64,000 bases of DNA from Candidatus Methylacidiphilales bacterium (lineage in GTDB: Bacteria; Verrucomicrobiota; Verrucomicrobiia; Methylacidiphilales; JAAUTS01): NCBI GenBank assembly GCA_028713655.1, contig JAQTNW010000002.1:76627-140626 (forward strand), read 5' to 3'. The position numbers and the translations under genes were made by a program. Of this stretch, positions 36,193 to 44,961 are shown in pieces. The notes beneath the pieces were generated by a model. The model searched no databases. It saw only the letters and a program-made list of their open reading frames with translations, and was not told the origin of the DNA. The stretch's first letter is position 1. Each line of letters starts with the position of its first letter.

Positions 36193-37421
36193 GGCGATAC
36201 ATCCAGAGCGGCGCGGTAAACATCCAAAAGCCGATCCAGATGCTGGTCAGGGCCAAAGGGCTGCTTCCAAAACCAGTCGTAAGCCTGCCTGCCAAGACTG
36301 TCCACCCGTTCATCCGATTCCAATTTTTCCAGCTGCGTCTGCAGGCTGGGAATGCTGCTTGTTTCAAAATGAAGGGCCTGGATGCCATCGTGCAACAAAT
36401 CCGCCGGCGCAGTGTGCCGCGAGACCACCACCGGGACTCCGTGGGCAGCGGCTTCGAAAACTGTAATGCCAAACGGCTCGGGCCATTGTGAGGGAAACAC
36501 CAGGGCGCGGGCCTGGCGCAATTCCAAATCCATTTGTTCGGCATTGAGCCATCCGGTAATGCGGATGTTTCGCCCGTATTGCTCAAGGCGGGGGCGCATT
36601 TCCCCGTCGCCGATGTAAACAACAGGCCAGTTTTTCCCGCTTGCGGCTTCGGCCAGCAGGTGGGGCCCCTTTTCCGGAACCAGCCGCCCGCAAAATACCA
36701 GGTTTTTGTTTTTCGACACTTCCACCCGCGGGCGTTGCGGGACCTGGATCGGGGCCTCTATAATTGTTTGCGGTATGTGCGGGGGCAGGCGGCTTTGCAG
36801 GCGCTCCTTCATGAATGCGGATACAAAAATAAAATGATCCGCGTGTTGGGGGCATTGCCAGATTTTATTTTGAAAGACGGTTCTCAGTACCCGCCATTGC
36901 TTGTGAAGAATATTGCGCCGGTCACAGTTGCATGCCAGGCAGGAAGGTGAGAGGGGATCGAGGTGGCAGGCTTTTTCCCGCGGATAAATAAAAAATCCGC
37001 CGTTGGGGCAGCTGATAAAGTAGTCGTGCAGGGTAACGACCATGGGATGGGATGAGCGGCCTGCCAGTCCAAGCACGGCGGGCGAGAGGGCCTTGGTCCA
37101 TGAGTGGACGTGTATGACGCTTTCTTGTGGGGTGAGTTGTTGCAGCAAAGCATCCAGTTGCTTGAGCGCCTGGCGATTGTAGATGCCGCGAAACATGGCC
37201 CGGAACCGGTTGGGTTCGTGTAAAATATCGCATTGGTTCAGGCAATGCACCTCGATATTGGGTTCGGAAGACAGGATGTCGCTGACGGGTCCGGCGGCGG
37301 CAAAAAACACCACGTGAATTCCGCGCCGGGCCAGCGCCACCGCACTGTGAAGTGCGACAGCGGATGCCCCGCCATTGATGTGCGCATAGTCGTTTAGGAT
37401 CAGTACTTGGGCGGGTTTCAT
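36189..37421 (-). CDS. Glycosyltransferase, GT4-type (2)
   Basis: A 410-residue GT-B enzyme. It starts KPAQVLILNDYAHINGGASA, the usual glycine-containing first loop. VVTLHDYFISCPNG precedes a Cys-rich insert (CHLDPLSPSCLACNC) common in this group. The donor domain has LVFCGRLVPEKGPHLLAEAA and ALVFPSQWPEPFGITVFEAA. The ATG at 37421 overlaps the upstream stop by four bases (ATGA); a longer in-frame start at 37583 would run deep into the upstream gene and is rejected. The Cys cluster may bind metal. Confidence 0.9.
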   Translation of the reverse strand: MKPAQVLILNDYAHINGGASAVALHSAVALARRGIHVVFFAAAGPVSDILSSEPNIEVHCLNQCDILHEPNRFRAMFRGIYNRQALKQLDALLQQLTPQESVIHVHSWTKALSPAVLGLAGRSSHPMVVTLHDYFISCPNGGFFIYPREKACHLDPLSPSCLACNCDRRNILHKQWRVLRTVFQNKIWQCPQHADHFIFVSAFMKERLQSRLPPHIPQTIIEAPIQVPQRPRVEVSKNKNLVFCGRLVPEKGPHLLAEAASGKNWPVVYIGDGEMRPRLEQYGRNIRITGWLNAEQMDLELRQARALVFPSQWPEPFGITVFEAAAHGVPVVVSRHTAPADLLHDGIQALHFETSSIPSLQTQLEKLESDERVDSLGRQAYDWFWKQPFGPDQHLDRLLDVYRAALDVSP

Positions 37422-38290
37422 GGGATCTTGTTGCGGGCGCCCGCCCATTGCATCAGGGAATAGCTTCGGAGTTTCCGGGTGCTGAGGATGCGTTGCAGAT
37501 AAACCGAAAAATTCAGCGCGTAGTATGCCAGCCGGGCCGCGGTTTGAAGAAAAGGCCCGGGTCGCTGCGGGAGGTGGCGGCATACCACTGTGCGGAACTC
37601 GGTTTCAAGGCGGTTTGTATCGCCCGAAATTTGTCCCGGATGCAGCCTGAACCGGGCAATTTCATTGGGATAAAACGCAAACCGGAATCCCTGACAATAA
37701 GCACGAAGCCAAAAATCCAGATCAGCGCAGACGGCCAGGCTTGTGTCAAATTGACCGAGCTTGCGAAGCACCTCGACGCCGAAGACGGTTCCCTGCTGCC
37801 CCATGGGTGAGATGCCGGAAGCCAGCAGATGGGCGAAGAGCCGGGGCCAGGGACAGACGCTCATAAATCCCAGCGAGCGGTTGTTTTCATCGATCAAGCG
37901 TATCCTGCCATAAAGAACGCTGTGGCGCAGTTGGTCTGCGGGAATACGCAGCAGCGCGCTCTCAAAATCAGGGGCCAAAACATCGTCGTCATTGAGGCAG
38001 GTAAAGCAGTCCCAGCCGTCTGCGCAGGCTTCCAATCCGGTGTTCAAGGCCGGATACAAGCCTGCTGGCGCGGATTCGTGCACAATCCTGCTTTGGGGAA
38101 AGCGATTGGCGAGGCCCTTTGCCGCAGCGGGCGGGCAAATGATGAGATGATGAATGGGGATGCGCAGGCGGTAAATCGAATCCACACAAGCGCCCAAATG
38201 GGCTGAAGTTCCCTGAGTGGCTGTGAGAATGAGAAGCCGGGGAACTGCAGCAGGGGCGGAATTCAGGGATGGGTTTGAATCAGTTGGCAC
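37418..38290 (-). CDS. Glycosyltransferase, GT2-like
   Basis: A GT-A-type transferase of about 290 residues. After VPRLLILTATQGTSAHLGAC come YPALNTGLEACADGWDCFTC with LNDDDVLAPD, which supplies the DxD-type metal site. GISPMGQQGTVFGVEVLRKL, DTSLAVCADLDFWLRAYCQG and ARFRLHPGQIS complete the family pattern. The start is uncertain. I favour the GTG at 38290, which overlaps the upstream stop by 11 bases, over an ATG at 38359, which overlaps by 80. It fits the strongly overlapping style of this operon. Confidence 0.85.
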   Translation of the reverse strand: MPTDSNPSLNSAPAAVPRLLILTATQGTSAHLGACVDSIYRLRIPIHHLIICPPAAAKGLANRFPQSRIVHESAPAGLYPALNTGLEACADGWDCFTCLNDDDVLAPDFESALLRIPADQLRHSVLYGRIRLIDENNRSLGFMSVCPWPRLFAHLLASGISPMGQQGTVFGVEVLRKLGQFDTSLAVCADLDFWLRAYCQGFRFAFYPNEIARFRLHPGQISGDTNRLETEFRTVVCRHLPQRPGPFLQTAARLAYYALNFSVYLQRILSTRKLRSYSLMQWAGARNKIP

Positions 38291-39353
38291 TTGGTTTTGT
38301 TGCAGCCTTGATGATGTCAAAAGCCGGCTTTTTTCTGTCCAGTACCCATTTGCCATCATCGCTTTTTCTGACTTTTACCAGGCCGTAATTACCGTAGGGG
38401 GTGGTTGCCCCAAAATAAGGTTCGTCCAATAGCTCATAAACACAATAAACCCGGACCTTTGGAAATAATTTTTTCATCCGTTCCACCGTGTTGGCAAAAT
38501 ATTCCGCCTGGCGGACTTCCTGCTCTGGAGCCCCGCCTGGCCGGTAATTATTCTCCGTGATCCACAAAGGTTTCCCGTAACTCAGCAGCCTGTCCATCAC
38601 CACAAGGTTTTTACGATACTTGGCCTCGTCGAGGTTTCCCATTTCCGAATACCAATGCCAGCCCAGTATGTCGAATGCCACGCCGTCTTGCACAAGACGG
38701 TCGATGAAGCCGAAATGGTGCCAGCCCGCGCTGTTGACCATGACTTTGGCGTTGGGATCCGCTGCCCGGACGCCTGCGATCAAGCCCTTGATCCGGTGCA
38801 TGGCAAACTGATATCGCGCATCCTCGTAATTGTCTTTTTGGTCGCCGGCAGGCGGGTTGAAATTGTAAATATTGCCGTCCGCCATCATATCGCCTTTGTG
38901 CAGAATGGCCCAGCCGTCCAGTTCGTTGTCGATATCCCAATACTGGACGCAATCCTTCATTTTGCGCGCGACATTGAATGCATATTCGCGGGCGGAGGAT
39001 TCAACTTCGTTCAAATCGGCTTTCGGATTTCTCTTTCCGGGTGGGACAAGAAGCGCCAGGGGCTCGATGTTATTTTTTTTGAGCTCGTGCGCAAAATCAA
39101 TCCATTTCCCAAGAAAAAGCGTATTGCTGCCAATGTCGAACCGGTAAACCCGGACATTGAGTTCCTTAAGCAGCTCAAGCTGATTGTCAGCAGGAATATC
39201 ATTGTAGGCGGCCTGGGTGAACGTATGGCCTCCGATGCCGATCTGCAGCGAGCCCGTTGGGGCGGGTGAAGGGTCTGTTTCGGCGCGCAAGCAAACAGCA
39301 GGCGCGAGGGCCATGCCCAGCAAAAGAAATATCCGGTTCATATAATGGTTCAT
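38280..39353 (-). CDS. Secreted glycoside hydrolase-like protein (clan GH-A type)
   Basis: A 357-residue exported protein. The ATG at 39353 overlaps the upstream stop by four bases and gives a signal peptide (RIFLLLGMALAPAVCLRAE). The body looks like a (beta/alpha)8 barrel: VRVYRFDIG, YWDIDNELDGW with candidate acid/base E144 after Asn, FDILGWHWYSEMGN, and LWITENNYRPGG with candidate nucleophile E267. That is the clan GH-A arrangement, closest in feel to GH39-like proteins. Its place within a glycosyltransferase operon suggests it edits or releases the nascent polysaccharide in the periplasm. Exact family and substrate are not known. Confidence 0.75.
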   Translation of the reverse strand: MNHYMNRIFLLLGMALAPAVCLRAETDPSPAPTGSLQIGIGGHTFTQAAYNDIPADNQLELLKELNVRVYRFDIGSNTLFLGKWIDFAHELKKNNIEPLALLVPPGKRNPKADLNEVESSAREYAFNVARKMKDCVQYWDIDNELDGWAILHKGDMMADGNIYNFNPPAGDQKDNYEDARYQFAMHRIKGLIAGVRAADPNAKVMVNSAGWHHFGFIDRLVQDGVAFDILGWHWYSEMGNLDEAKYRKNLVVMDRLLSYGKPLWITENNYRPGGAPEQEVRQAEYFANTVERMKKLFPKVRVYCVYELLDEPYFGATTPYGNYGLVKVRKSDDGKWVLDRKKPAFDIIKAATKPSAN

Positions 39354-40723
39354 CCTGATTTTTGGGATGGACTGGAATCTGCCGCAATCCGCAAGGCCAG
39401 CGCCATAAACACCCATTCGTACAGCATAGTATAAGTTGGATATGCCAGCCAGGCAAAATAGACCGAAAGCAGGCCTGAAAAAGCCAGTCTCGCCGCCGCA
39501 GTCCGGGCTTGTGTCATGACGCGGCAGGTCAGTCCCAAAATAAAACATCCAAATATCAATATGCCAAGCAGTCCCGTTTCGGACAACAGCTCCACATAGA
39601 CGCAGTTGGCGATGTTCTTTTTTTCCGCGGGGTCAAAGCCGATTTCCTCCGGCGCATAATGCGTATAGTAAGGATACAAATAGCCGAAATTGGAAAGGCC
39701 AACCCCCAGAACCGGCGACGAGCGGAACATTTTCCAGCCCGCATCGATCAGGTCCCGGCGTTGGGACAGCGAACCGGAAAAGTCGTAGGCATTTTCCTGT
39801 TCCAACTTGTCCACAATCACTTTTTGAAAGATGTCCGTTCGGGTAAACCCCCAGGCGCCGCCCGCCCAAAACAATCCCAGTGGAATAATGAGCAGCCAGT
39901 TCCGGGACCTGGCCAGATTGAAGACGACAAATGTTCCGACGCAAACCCCGGCGGCGAGCAGGCCGATGGTGCTTTGCGTGGGAACAAGGCTGGCAATGAA
40001 AAACAGAACCAGCAGCGCGGGAATCAGGCGTGGTTTGACGGAGAATTGCATGGCGGCGATACAAGCCGAAAGGAGATAAAAAAGGCTGGCGTGGTTGCCT
40101 TCGCGAAAACTGCCGCCGCGGATGGCCCCGGGAAATAAAAAACCGGTGGTTTGAACTTCCTCATTTCCGGGCAGGCGCGGCGGATCCATGCCTCGCCAAC
40201 TGGCGAGGAACAGGTACCAGCCGTACAAGGCCGACAAAAAAGCGCCGGCCAGCCAGAGATTGCAGATAAATCCCGCACGGATCTTTTTGTACCCCAGCAG
40301 GTAGGCGAAGAAAAAAATATCGAGGGCGACATAGCCGCACTTCAACACCGAAGCCAGTCCCGGATTGTCGCGCCAGGACATGAGATGAACGCTGTTGTGG
40401 GTGTTCACCAGTGTGATGCAGCCGATGAGGGATGACACGCAGCAGGCCACAAAGAATAAGCCTGCAACCACCAGGAGGCTCCTTTCCGGCGGAGCATAGG
40501 CAAGAGGGATGCGTTTGACGGCGACCAATTGCACTACGATGAGAAAAATAAGGAGCGCTGCGGCGGGTTCGCAAACTTTCAGCGGAAAACCAATGGGTAC
40601 GGTGCCTGCATAGACAAACGGCAGGTCCATGAGTATGACGCATGTCAGCAATAGATGAATGATAGGCATGCGTGGAAACATTCCATCCCCGCCTGCATTT
40701 TCGGTTGGAATCGGCGAGGTCAT
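39350..40723 (-). CDS. O-antigen ligase/polymerase family membrane protein (2)
   Basis: A 457-residue polytopic protein with ten or more hydrophobic helices and a large extracytoplasmic loop (RRDLIDAGWKMFRSSPVLGV, GLSNFGYLYPYYTHYAPEE) followed by NCVYVELLSETGLLGILIFG, the conserved Wzy/WaaL/ExoQ signature. It would polymerise or ligate glycan units. It is the second such protein in the locus. Both of its ends overlap neighbours by four bases, so it belongs to a tightly coupled operon. Confidence 0.85.
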   Translation of the reverse strand: MTSPIPTENAGGDGMFPRMPIIHLLLTCVILMDLPFVYAGTVPIGFPLKVCEPAAALLIFLIVVQLVAVKRIPLAYAPPERSLLVVAGLFFVACCVSSLIGCITLVNTHNSVHLMSWRDNPGLASVLKCGYVALDIFFFAYLLGYKKIRAGFICNLWLAGAFLSALYGWYLFLASWRGMDPPRLPGNEEVQTTGFLFPGAIRGGSFREGNHASLFYLLSACIAAMQFSVKPRLIPALLVLFFIASLVPTQSTIGLLAAGVCVGTFVVFNLARSRNWLLIIPLGLFWAGGAWGFTRTDIFQKVIVDKLEQENAYDFSGSLSQRRDLIDAGWKMFRSSPVLGVGLSNFGYLYPYYTHYAPEEIGFDPAEKKNIANCVYVELLSETGLLGILIFGCFILGLTCRVMTQARTAAARLAFSGLLSVYFAWLAYPTYTMLYEWVFMALALRIAADSSPSQKSG

Positions 40724-41817
40724 GTAGCTTCCGGCGCGTTTCTCAGCAGGAAATGAAGCGCCTCGAGAACGGCGCTTGTATCAGGCGCTACAGGAGGCGG
40801 GGGCAGGAGCGCGGGTTGCCGCATCAGATCATCCAGGGCTTTCGGAAGCCCGTTCAAGTCTTCAAATTGGTGCAGGCCGGAAACGCAGTGGTAGGAGCGC
40901 GCGGCATGGCGGTTTGCCACAACCGGCACCCCTGCAACCAAAAAATCCATGATGCGCGTCAATTGGCCGGCGCCCTGCTCTTGAAAACAAAGGGCGGCCC
41001 GAATTCGCAGCAGGCACCGTTCCAGCTCTTCATCGGACAGGCGCCCCAAAATTTCGACGCCCTCGCCGTGCGGAAAATGTTCCGTGTCCTGTCCCGCGAC
41101 CTGCAGCACACCAAATTTCTTGTATAAGCCGCGGCTTTCCCATTCCGCAATCACGCGGCGCATGCCCTCGCGCGTCGGCGGATTTTGCGCGGAGCCCAGC
41201 ATCAAAAACCCTTCCGGCTTTGTGGTTTTTCTCCGGGCCCGGATGCGCAGCAGGCCGGCGAATTTTTCCGAAGCAGGATAATAGGGAAGCACCCGTGTTT
41301 TGATTCCAAGATTTGACAGGAGAAACGCCTCTTCGTCGCCCAGGCACAGGCTGAAGCCGGAACCTCGCAACGCGTCGGTTTCCCTTGCCAGCAATTTCCA
41401 CAACTTTCCCCGCGCCGCACGGGCTGGCGCCAGCGATTCGATATTGTGTACTATGGAGACCCAGGGGATGCGATGTTTTTGCAGATAGGACGGCAGGGAG
41501 GGAAAGTAAGCGGGATCTTCCAGCAACACAAGCCCGGCTTCCCGCAAGTCCGGATTTTGCTTCAACGCAAGGCGGGCTCCGCAACGGAGTTGGAAAACGT
41601 GGCGTCTGTATCCTCGTGCCCAGAGAAAAAGCTCCGGTGAACACAATGGGGGGAGAAGCAGGTTTTTCAGCAAGTTCGGTATCGCTTGAATTGTGCCGTC
41701 AATGCGGATGACTTTCGTTTCGTGACCGGCCAGTAGCTCCAATACCTGGCGGGTCCGGGAGGCCCCTCCTTCCCTGCCGTCCAACGCAAAGCGCGTGATG
41801 TAAAATATTTTACCCAT
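40720..41817 (-). CDS. Glycosyltransferase, GT4/GT1-like (3)
   Basis: A 365-residue GT-B enzyme. The N-terminal domain is MGKIFYITRFALDGREGGAS, with VSIVHNIESL for the acceptor side. The donor domain has FLMLGSAQNPPTREGMRRVI, VEILGRLSDEELERCLLRIR and IMDFLVAGVPVVANRHAARS. The terminal ExxxxxxE signature is weaker than in the other two GT4 proteins. It is the first of six genes joined by 4- to 19-base overlaps, and a 60-bp gap separates it from the sulfotransferase upstream. Confidence 0.82.
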   Translation of the reverse strand: MGKIFYITRFALDGREGGASRTRQVLELLAGHETKVIRIDGTIQAIPNLLKNLLLPPLCSPELFLWARGYRRHVFQLRCGARLALKQNPDLREAGLVLLEDPAYFPSLPSYLQKHRIPWVSIVHNIESLAPARAARGKLWKLLARETDALRGSGFSLCLGDEEAFLLSNLGIKTRVLPYYPASEKFAGLLRIRARRKTTKPEGFLMLGSAQNPPTREGMRRVIAEWESRGLYKKFGVLQVAGQDTEHFPHGEGVEILGRLSDEELERCLLRIRAALCFQEQGAGQLTRIMDFLVAGVPVVANRHAARSYHCVSGLHQFEDLNGLPKALDDLMRQPALLPPPPVAPDTSAVLEALHFLLRNAPEAT

Positions 41818-41877
41818 ATAAGATGGCCCGCCTGATGGACCCGAGAATTCGGTAAACCTAGAGCCAGTGCAAGCCGA

Positions 41878-42831
41878 TTATCGTCCCGCTTTCGGGAAAA
41901 GGGACCGGAGACGTTTAAGGGGGGGTAGAAGAATATTGACGGCCTTTGAAACCGGCGAGCCGAGGGGATGTTCCCAATTGTATCCGTATTCGCGAAGCAG
42001 ACTTCCCGCAACCGCAAATACGGTTATTTTGTCAAGGAGATGCAGGTCCTTTTTCCAGCCGCCCGCAGCGGCTCTGCGGATGAACCCCCTGGGATTTCCG
42101 GAAAATGCCCCGAAGTCCTTCCGGGCCTGACCTTTCAATGGAATAAGAGTTCCGCCTCCTGCCCGAAGCTCATCCGGGCTATTTCTGTTAACTGTTTTCA
42201 AGATGTCTTTTTCATTCCAGCGCAGCCCGATAAAATCCACAATTTTGCGCAGCTCGGATGGAGTGTCCGCCAGCAGGTCTTCATAACGCAGTTCGTAAAA
42301 CAGGGGGTCCCGGAATTTTCTTTTGTACTCACGTGCGGCGCCTGCGCAGAGCACCCACAAACTGGCGGCACGGAACGAGTTGCGGGGCGCCCAGAATTTG
42401 CCCCAACCCCGGCTTGCGGCCAGGAAGGAGGCAACCACATCACGCGGATCGCGGACCAGGTGGATGATTTTGGCTTTTGGAAGGAATCGGCGGATTTCCT
42501 CAAGGCAAAGCACGTGCAACGGGGTTTTTTCAATAAAATATTCGCCCGGACGGACCTCCTTGCCGATGACAGCCAACAGGGAATGAATCTGCGCTTTAAG
42601 AAATTCCCGAAATTCGGATTCCCGCATGTAGGTATAAAGTCCCACGGGCTTCTGGTCGTTTCCTCCCTTCCAGAACGCCTTCAATTGCGGAACAATGTGA
42701 AAATAAAAAAGGTGGCTTTCCTCTCCGGTATGGCAACCCGGGTGGCTGCTGACGAGCCGTTGCAACCATGTGGTGCCACTGCGGGCGGTGCCGACAATAA
42801 AAACAAGATTGCTGCCGTCCTTTTTAATCAT
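41878..42831 (-). CDS. Sulfotransferase family protein
   Basis: A 317-residue cytoplasmic PAPS-dependent sulfotransferase. The 5'-phosphosulfate-binding loop is VFIVGTARSGTTWLQRLVSS (about residues 10-29) and the 3'-phosphate site is IIHLVRDPRDVVASFLAA (about 130-147). LRYEDLLADTPSELRKIVDF is also characteristic. It lies in the glycosyltransferase run, so the likely acceptor is the polysaccharide or its lipid-linked precursor. Sulfated polymers are rather rare in non-marine bacteria. Confidence 0.9.
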   Translation of the reverse strand: MIKKDGSNLVFIVGTARSGTTWLQRLVSSHPGCHTGEESHLFYFHIVPQLKAFWKGGNDQKPVGLYTYMRESEFREFLKAQIHSLLAVIGKEVRPGEYFIEKTPLHVLCLEEIRRFLPKAKIIHLVRDPRDVVASFLAASRGWGKFWAPRNSFRAASLWVLCAGAAREYKRKFRDPLFYELRYEDLLADTPSELRKIVDFIGLRWNEKDILKTVNRNSPDELRAGGGTLIPLKGQARKDFGAFSGNPRGFIRRAAAGGWKKDLHLLDKITVFAVAGSLLREYGYNWEHPLGSPVSKAVNILLPPLKRLRSLFPKAGR

Positions 42832-42868
42832 GGGAATGCCCGTTAAATTTTCAAGTTGGTGGAGATCC

Positions 42869-44107
42869 TCAGCCGCGCCTCCAATAATGCGGCAGGGTAA
42901 AGCGCCCGTAGGAATCCTGGTTCAGCGGCCGGTTTTGAAGATGGCCGGGATGCACATCAAAGATACAGGCGCCCTCGACCTGGTCCTGGGTGGTGGATTT
43001 GCGCAACAGATGGGTATTAATGCGGTAGCGGCCCGGAAGCAGGAGAAATGCCGGACAGTCCCAGACAAGGACGCGCGTTGATTCGAGGTCCGGGTCATCC
43101 TCAGGGCTGCGCCCAAAGCTGTTGAAATGGCAAAGGGGCAGCCCGTGCATGTCGTAAATAATGAACGCGAAACGGTCGGTCCCGACAGGTTTGGAAAAAT
43201 GGAAATGGAGGCGGGCGGTGGCTCCGCTGATCAGGGCTTCAGGCTCGATTTTAATGGCTTCCAAACGGTTTTCCCCCAGGCCCAGCCTGTCGCTTCTCTC
43301 CCGCAAACTCAGCGATGCGGATTTTTCAATGGTGCGCAAATATTCGGGCACGACGGAGCCGATGGGGCCGTCGGCCTGGAGCCTTCCCTGCTGGAGATAG
43401 ATGCCGCGTTCGCAGAAGGCCTGTACAACGGCCATGTTATGGCTGACAAATACAATCGTCCTGCCGCTCCCGCGGGCCACGTCCTGCATTTTATCAATGC
43501 ACTTTTTTTGGAACCGGGCGTCACCCACAGCCAGCACTTCATCGACGATGAGCACATCCGGGTCCAGGTGCGCGGCGACTGAAAAGGCGAGCCGCACATA
43601 CATTCCGCTGGAGTAATGTTTGACCGGAGTGTCCAAAAATTTCTCCACGCCGGCAAATTCCACAATGGCGTCGAATTTTCTCCGGATTTCCTGCCGGCTC
43701 ATGCCGAGGATGGCGCCATTCAGAAAGACGTTTTCCCGTCCGGTCAGTTCAGGGTGGAATCCCGTCCCCACTTCCAGCAGGCTGGCCACCCGCCCGTAGA
43801 TGTCTGCGCGGCCCGCAGTGGGCTCCACAATGCGGGAAAGGATTTTTAAAAAAGTGGATTTTCCGGCGCCATTCGGCCCGATAATGCCCACGATCTCGCC
43901 GGGCTCGATCCGCAGGTCCAGGTCCTGCAGCGCCCAGAATGTTTCCATCGACGACGCTTTCCCCTGGCCGGGCCGGAAGACCGAGCGAAACGCCCCGAGG
44001 GCAAAATCGGCAATTTCCTCTCGCAGCGTTTTGTAATTCGCCTGCCGATGGTGGCGGAGGCTGTACTTTTTGCCCAGTTTCCGGGCGAGTATGGCAGGTT
44101 GGCTCAT
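42869..44107 (-). CDS. Polysaccharide ABC transporter ATP-binding protein (Wzt-like)
   Basis: A 412-residue protein. The ATPase half has Walker A GPNGAGKST (77-85), the signature YSSGM (165-169) and Walker B VLIVDE (185-190). Wzt-type features around the motor are GRVASLLEVGTGFHPELTGR and VKHYSSGMYVRLAFSVAAHL. Residues about 270-400 form an added beta-sandwich domain (ATARLHFHFSKPVGTDRFAF, FLLLPGRYRINTHL), matching the Wzt C-terminal domain that recognises the finished, end-modified glycan. It pairs with the permease gene eight bases away. Confidence 0.93.
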   Translation of the reverse strand: MSQPAILARKLGKKYSLRHHRQANYKTLREEIADFALGAFRSVFRPGQGKASSMETFWALQDLDLRIEPGEIVGIIGPNGAGKSTFLKILSRIVEPTAGRADIYGRVASLLEVGTGFHPELTGRENVFLNGAILGMSRQEIRRKFDAIVEFAGVEKFLDTPVKHYSSGMYVRLAFSVAAHLDPDVLIVDEVLAVGDARFQKKCIDKMQDVARGSGRTIVFVSHNMAVVQAFCERGIYLQQGRLQADGPIGSVVPEYLRTIEKSASLSLRERSDRLGLGENRLEAIKIEPEALISGATARLHFHFSKPVGTDRFAFIIYDMHGLPLCHFNSFGRSPEDDPDLESTRVLVWDCPAFLLLPGRYRINTHLLRKSTTQDQVEGACIFDVHPGHLQNRPLNQDSYGRFTLPHYWRRG

Positions 44108-44115
44108 TGGATATG

Positions 44116-44934
44116 TTAAATTATGTCCGCCAGATTTTTTTCAAAATGCCGGAAAAACCACAGGCCACCGAGCAGGATGGCCAGCATCAGCACGGAGGAA
44201 AGCAGCAGCCCCGGCAGATACACTTCAGTCCTGCCCTGCAGGATCGACCATCGAAATCCGTCGATCACCTGAACCAGGGGATTCAGCGAATAAACCAGGC
44301 GCCACTTGTCCGGTATCACGTCACTGCAATAGCCGATGGGGGAGGCAAACATGGCCAGACGAAGGACAAAAGGCACGACGTAGCGGAAGTCCCGGTATTT
44401 GACCGTGAGGGCGGAGAGCCATACGCCAAACCCCGCTGAGGAAACCAGCGCCAGTCCGAAGAAAAAGGGTAGCGCCAGCAGGCGCCAGGTCGGGGCAATG
44501 CCGTACCACGCCATCAGGACGACAAATAAAACGGCCCCGATGCAGAATTCCACCAGCGAAGTGATCAGGCAGCTCAATGGTATGATCAGCCTTGGAAAAT
44601 AAATTTTTGAAATCAAGTTTGCGCTCGCCAGCATGCTGCCGCTGGAGTTTTCAAGGGCGTTGGAAAAAAATTGCCAGGGAAGCAGGCCTGCCAGGACGAG
44701 CATGGGATAAGGCACGCCATAGGAGGGAAATTTCCCGACCTTGTGAAAAACAAATGTGAAGATCAATGTGCTGAGGATGGGAGTCAGCAGAGCCCAGGTA
44801 ATTCCAAGCAGCGCATGGCGGTAACGCACCAGGAGGTCGCGCCAGGAAAAGAAATAAAACAGCTCCCGGTACTGCCAGAGGTCCTGCCAATACTGGCTGT
44901 TGGATTCATCGGCATGGATTGCTGTATGTTTCAT
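44116..44934 (-). CDS. Polysaccharide ABC transporter permease (Wzm-like)
   Basis: A 272-residue inner-membrane protein with six hydrophobic segments. It begins with the amphipathic YRELFYFFSWRDLLVRYRHA, followed by LLGITWALLTPILSTLIFTF, GLLPWQFFSNALENSSGSML and NLISKIYFPRLIIPLSCLIT, which are the standard ABC-2/Wzm motifs. RDFRYVVPFVLRLAMFASPIGY is also conserved. With the Wzt-like ATPase it would flip a lipid-linked glycan across the inner membrane. Confidence 0.94.
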   Translation of the reverse strand: MKHTAIHADESNSQYWQDLWQYRELFYFFSWRDLLVRYRHALLGITWALLTPILSTLIFTFVFHKVGKFPSYGVPYPMLVLAGLLPWQFFSNALENSSGSMLASANLISKIYFPRLIIPLSCLITSLVEFCIGAVLFVVLMAWYGIAPTWRLLALPFFFGLALVSSAGFGVWLSALTVKYRDFRYVVPFVLRLAMFASPIGYCSDVIPDKWRLVYSLNPLVQVIDGFRWSILQGRTEVYLPGLLLSSVLMLAILLGGLWFFRHFEKNLADII

Positions 44935-44961
44935 TGTACTGCGGTTCAGAGTGGCATGCCG

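Noticed and set aside
37422-37583. Upstream start for the second GT4 gene
   Set aside because: It would overlap the preceding GT2 gene by 165 bases. The ATG at 37421 gives the standard GT4 N-terminus and a four-base overlap like its neighbours.
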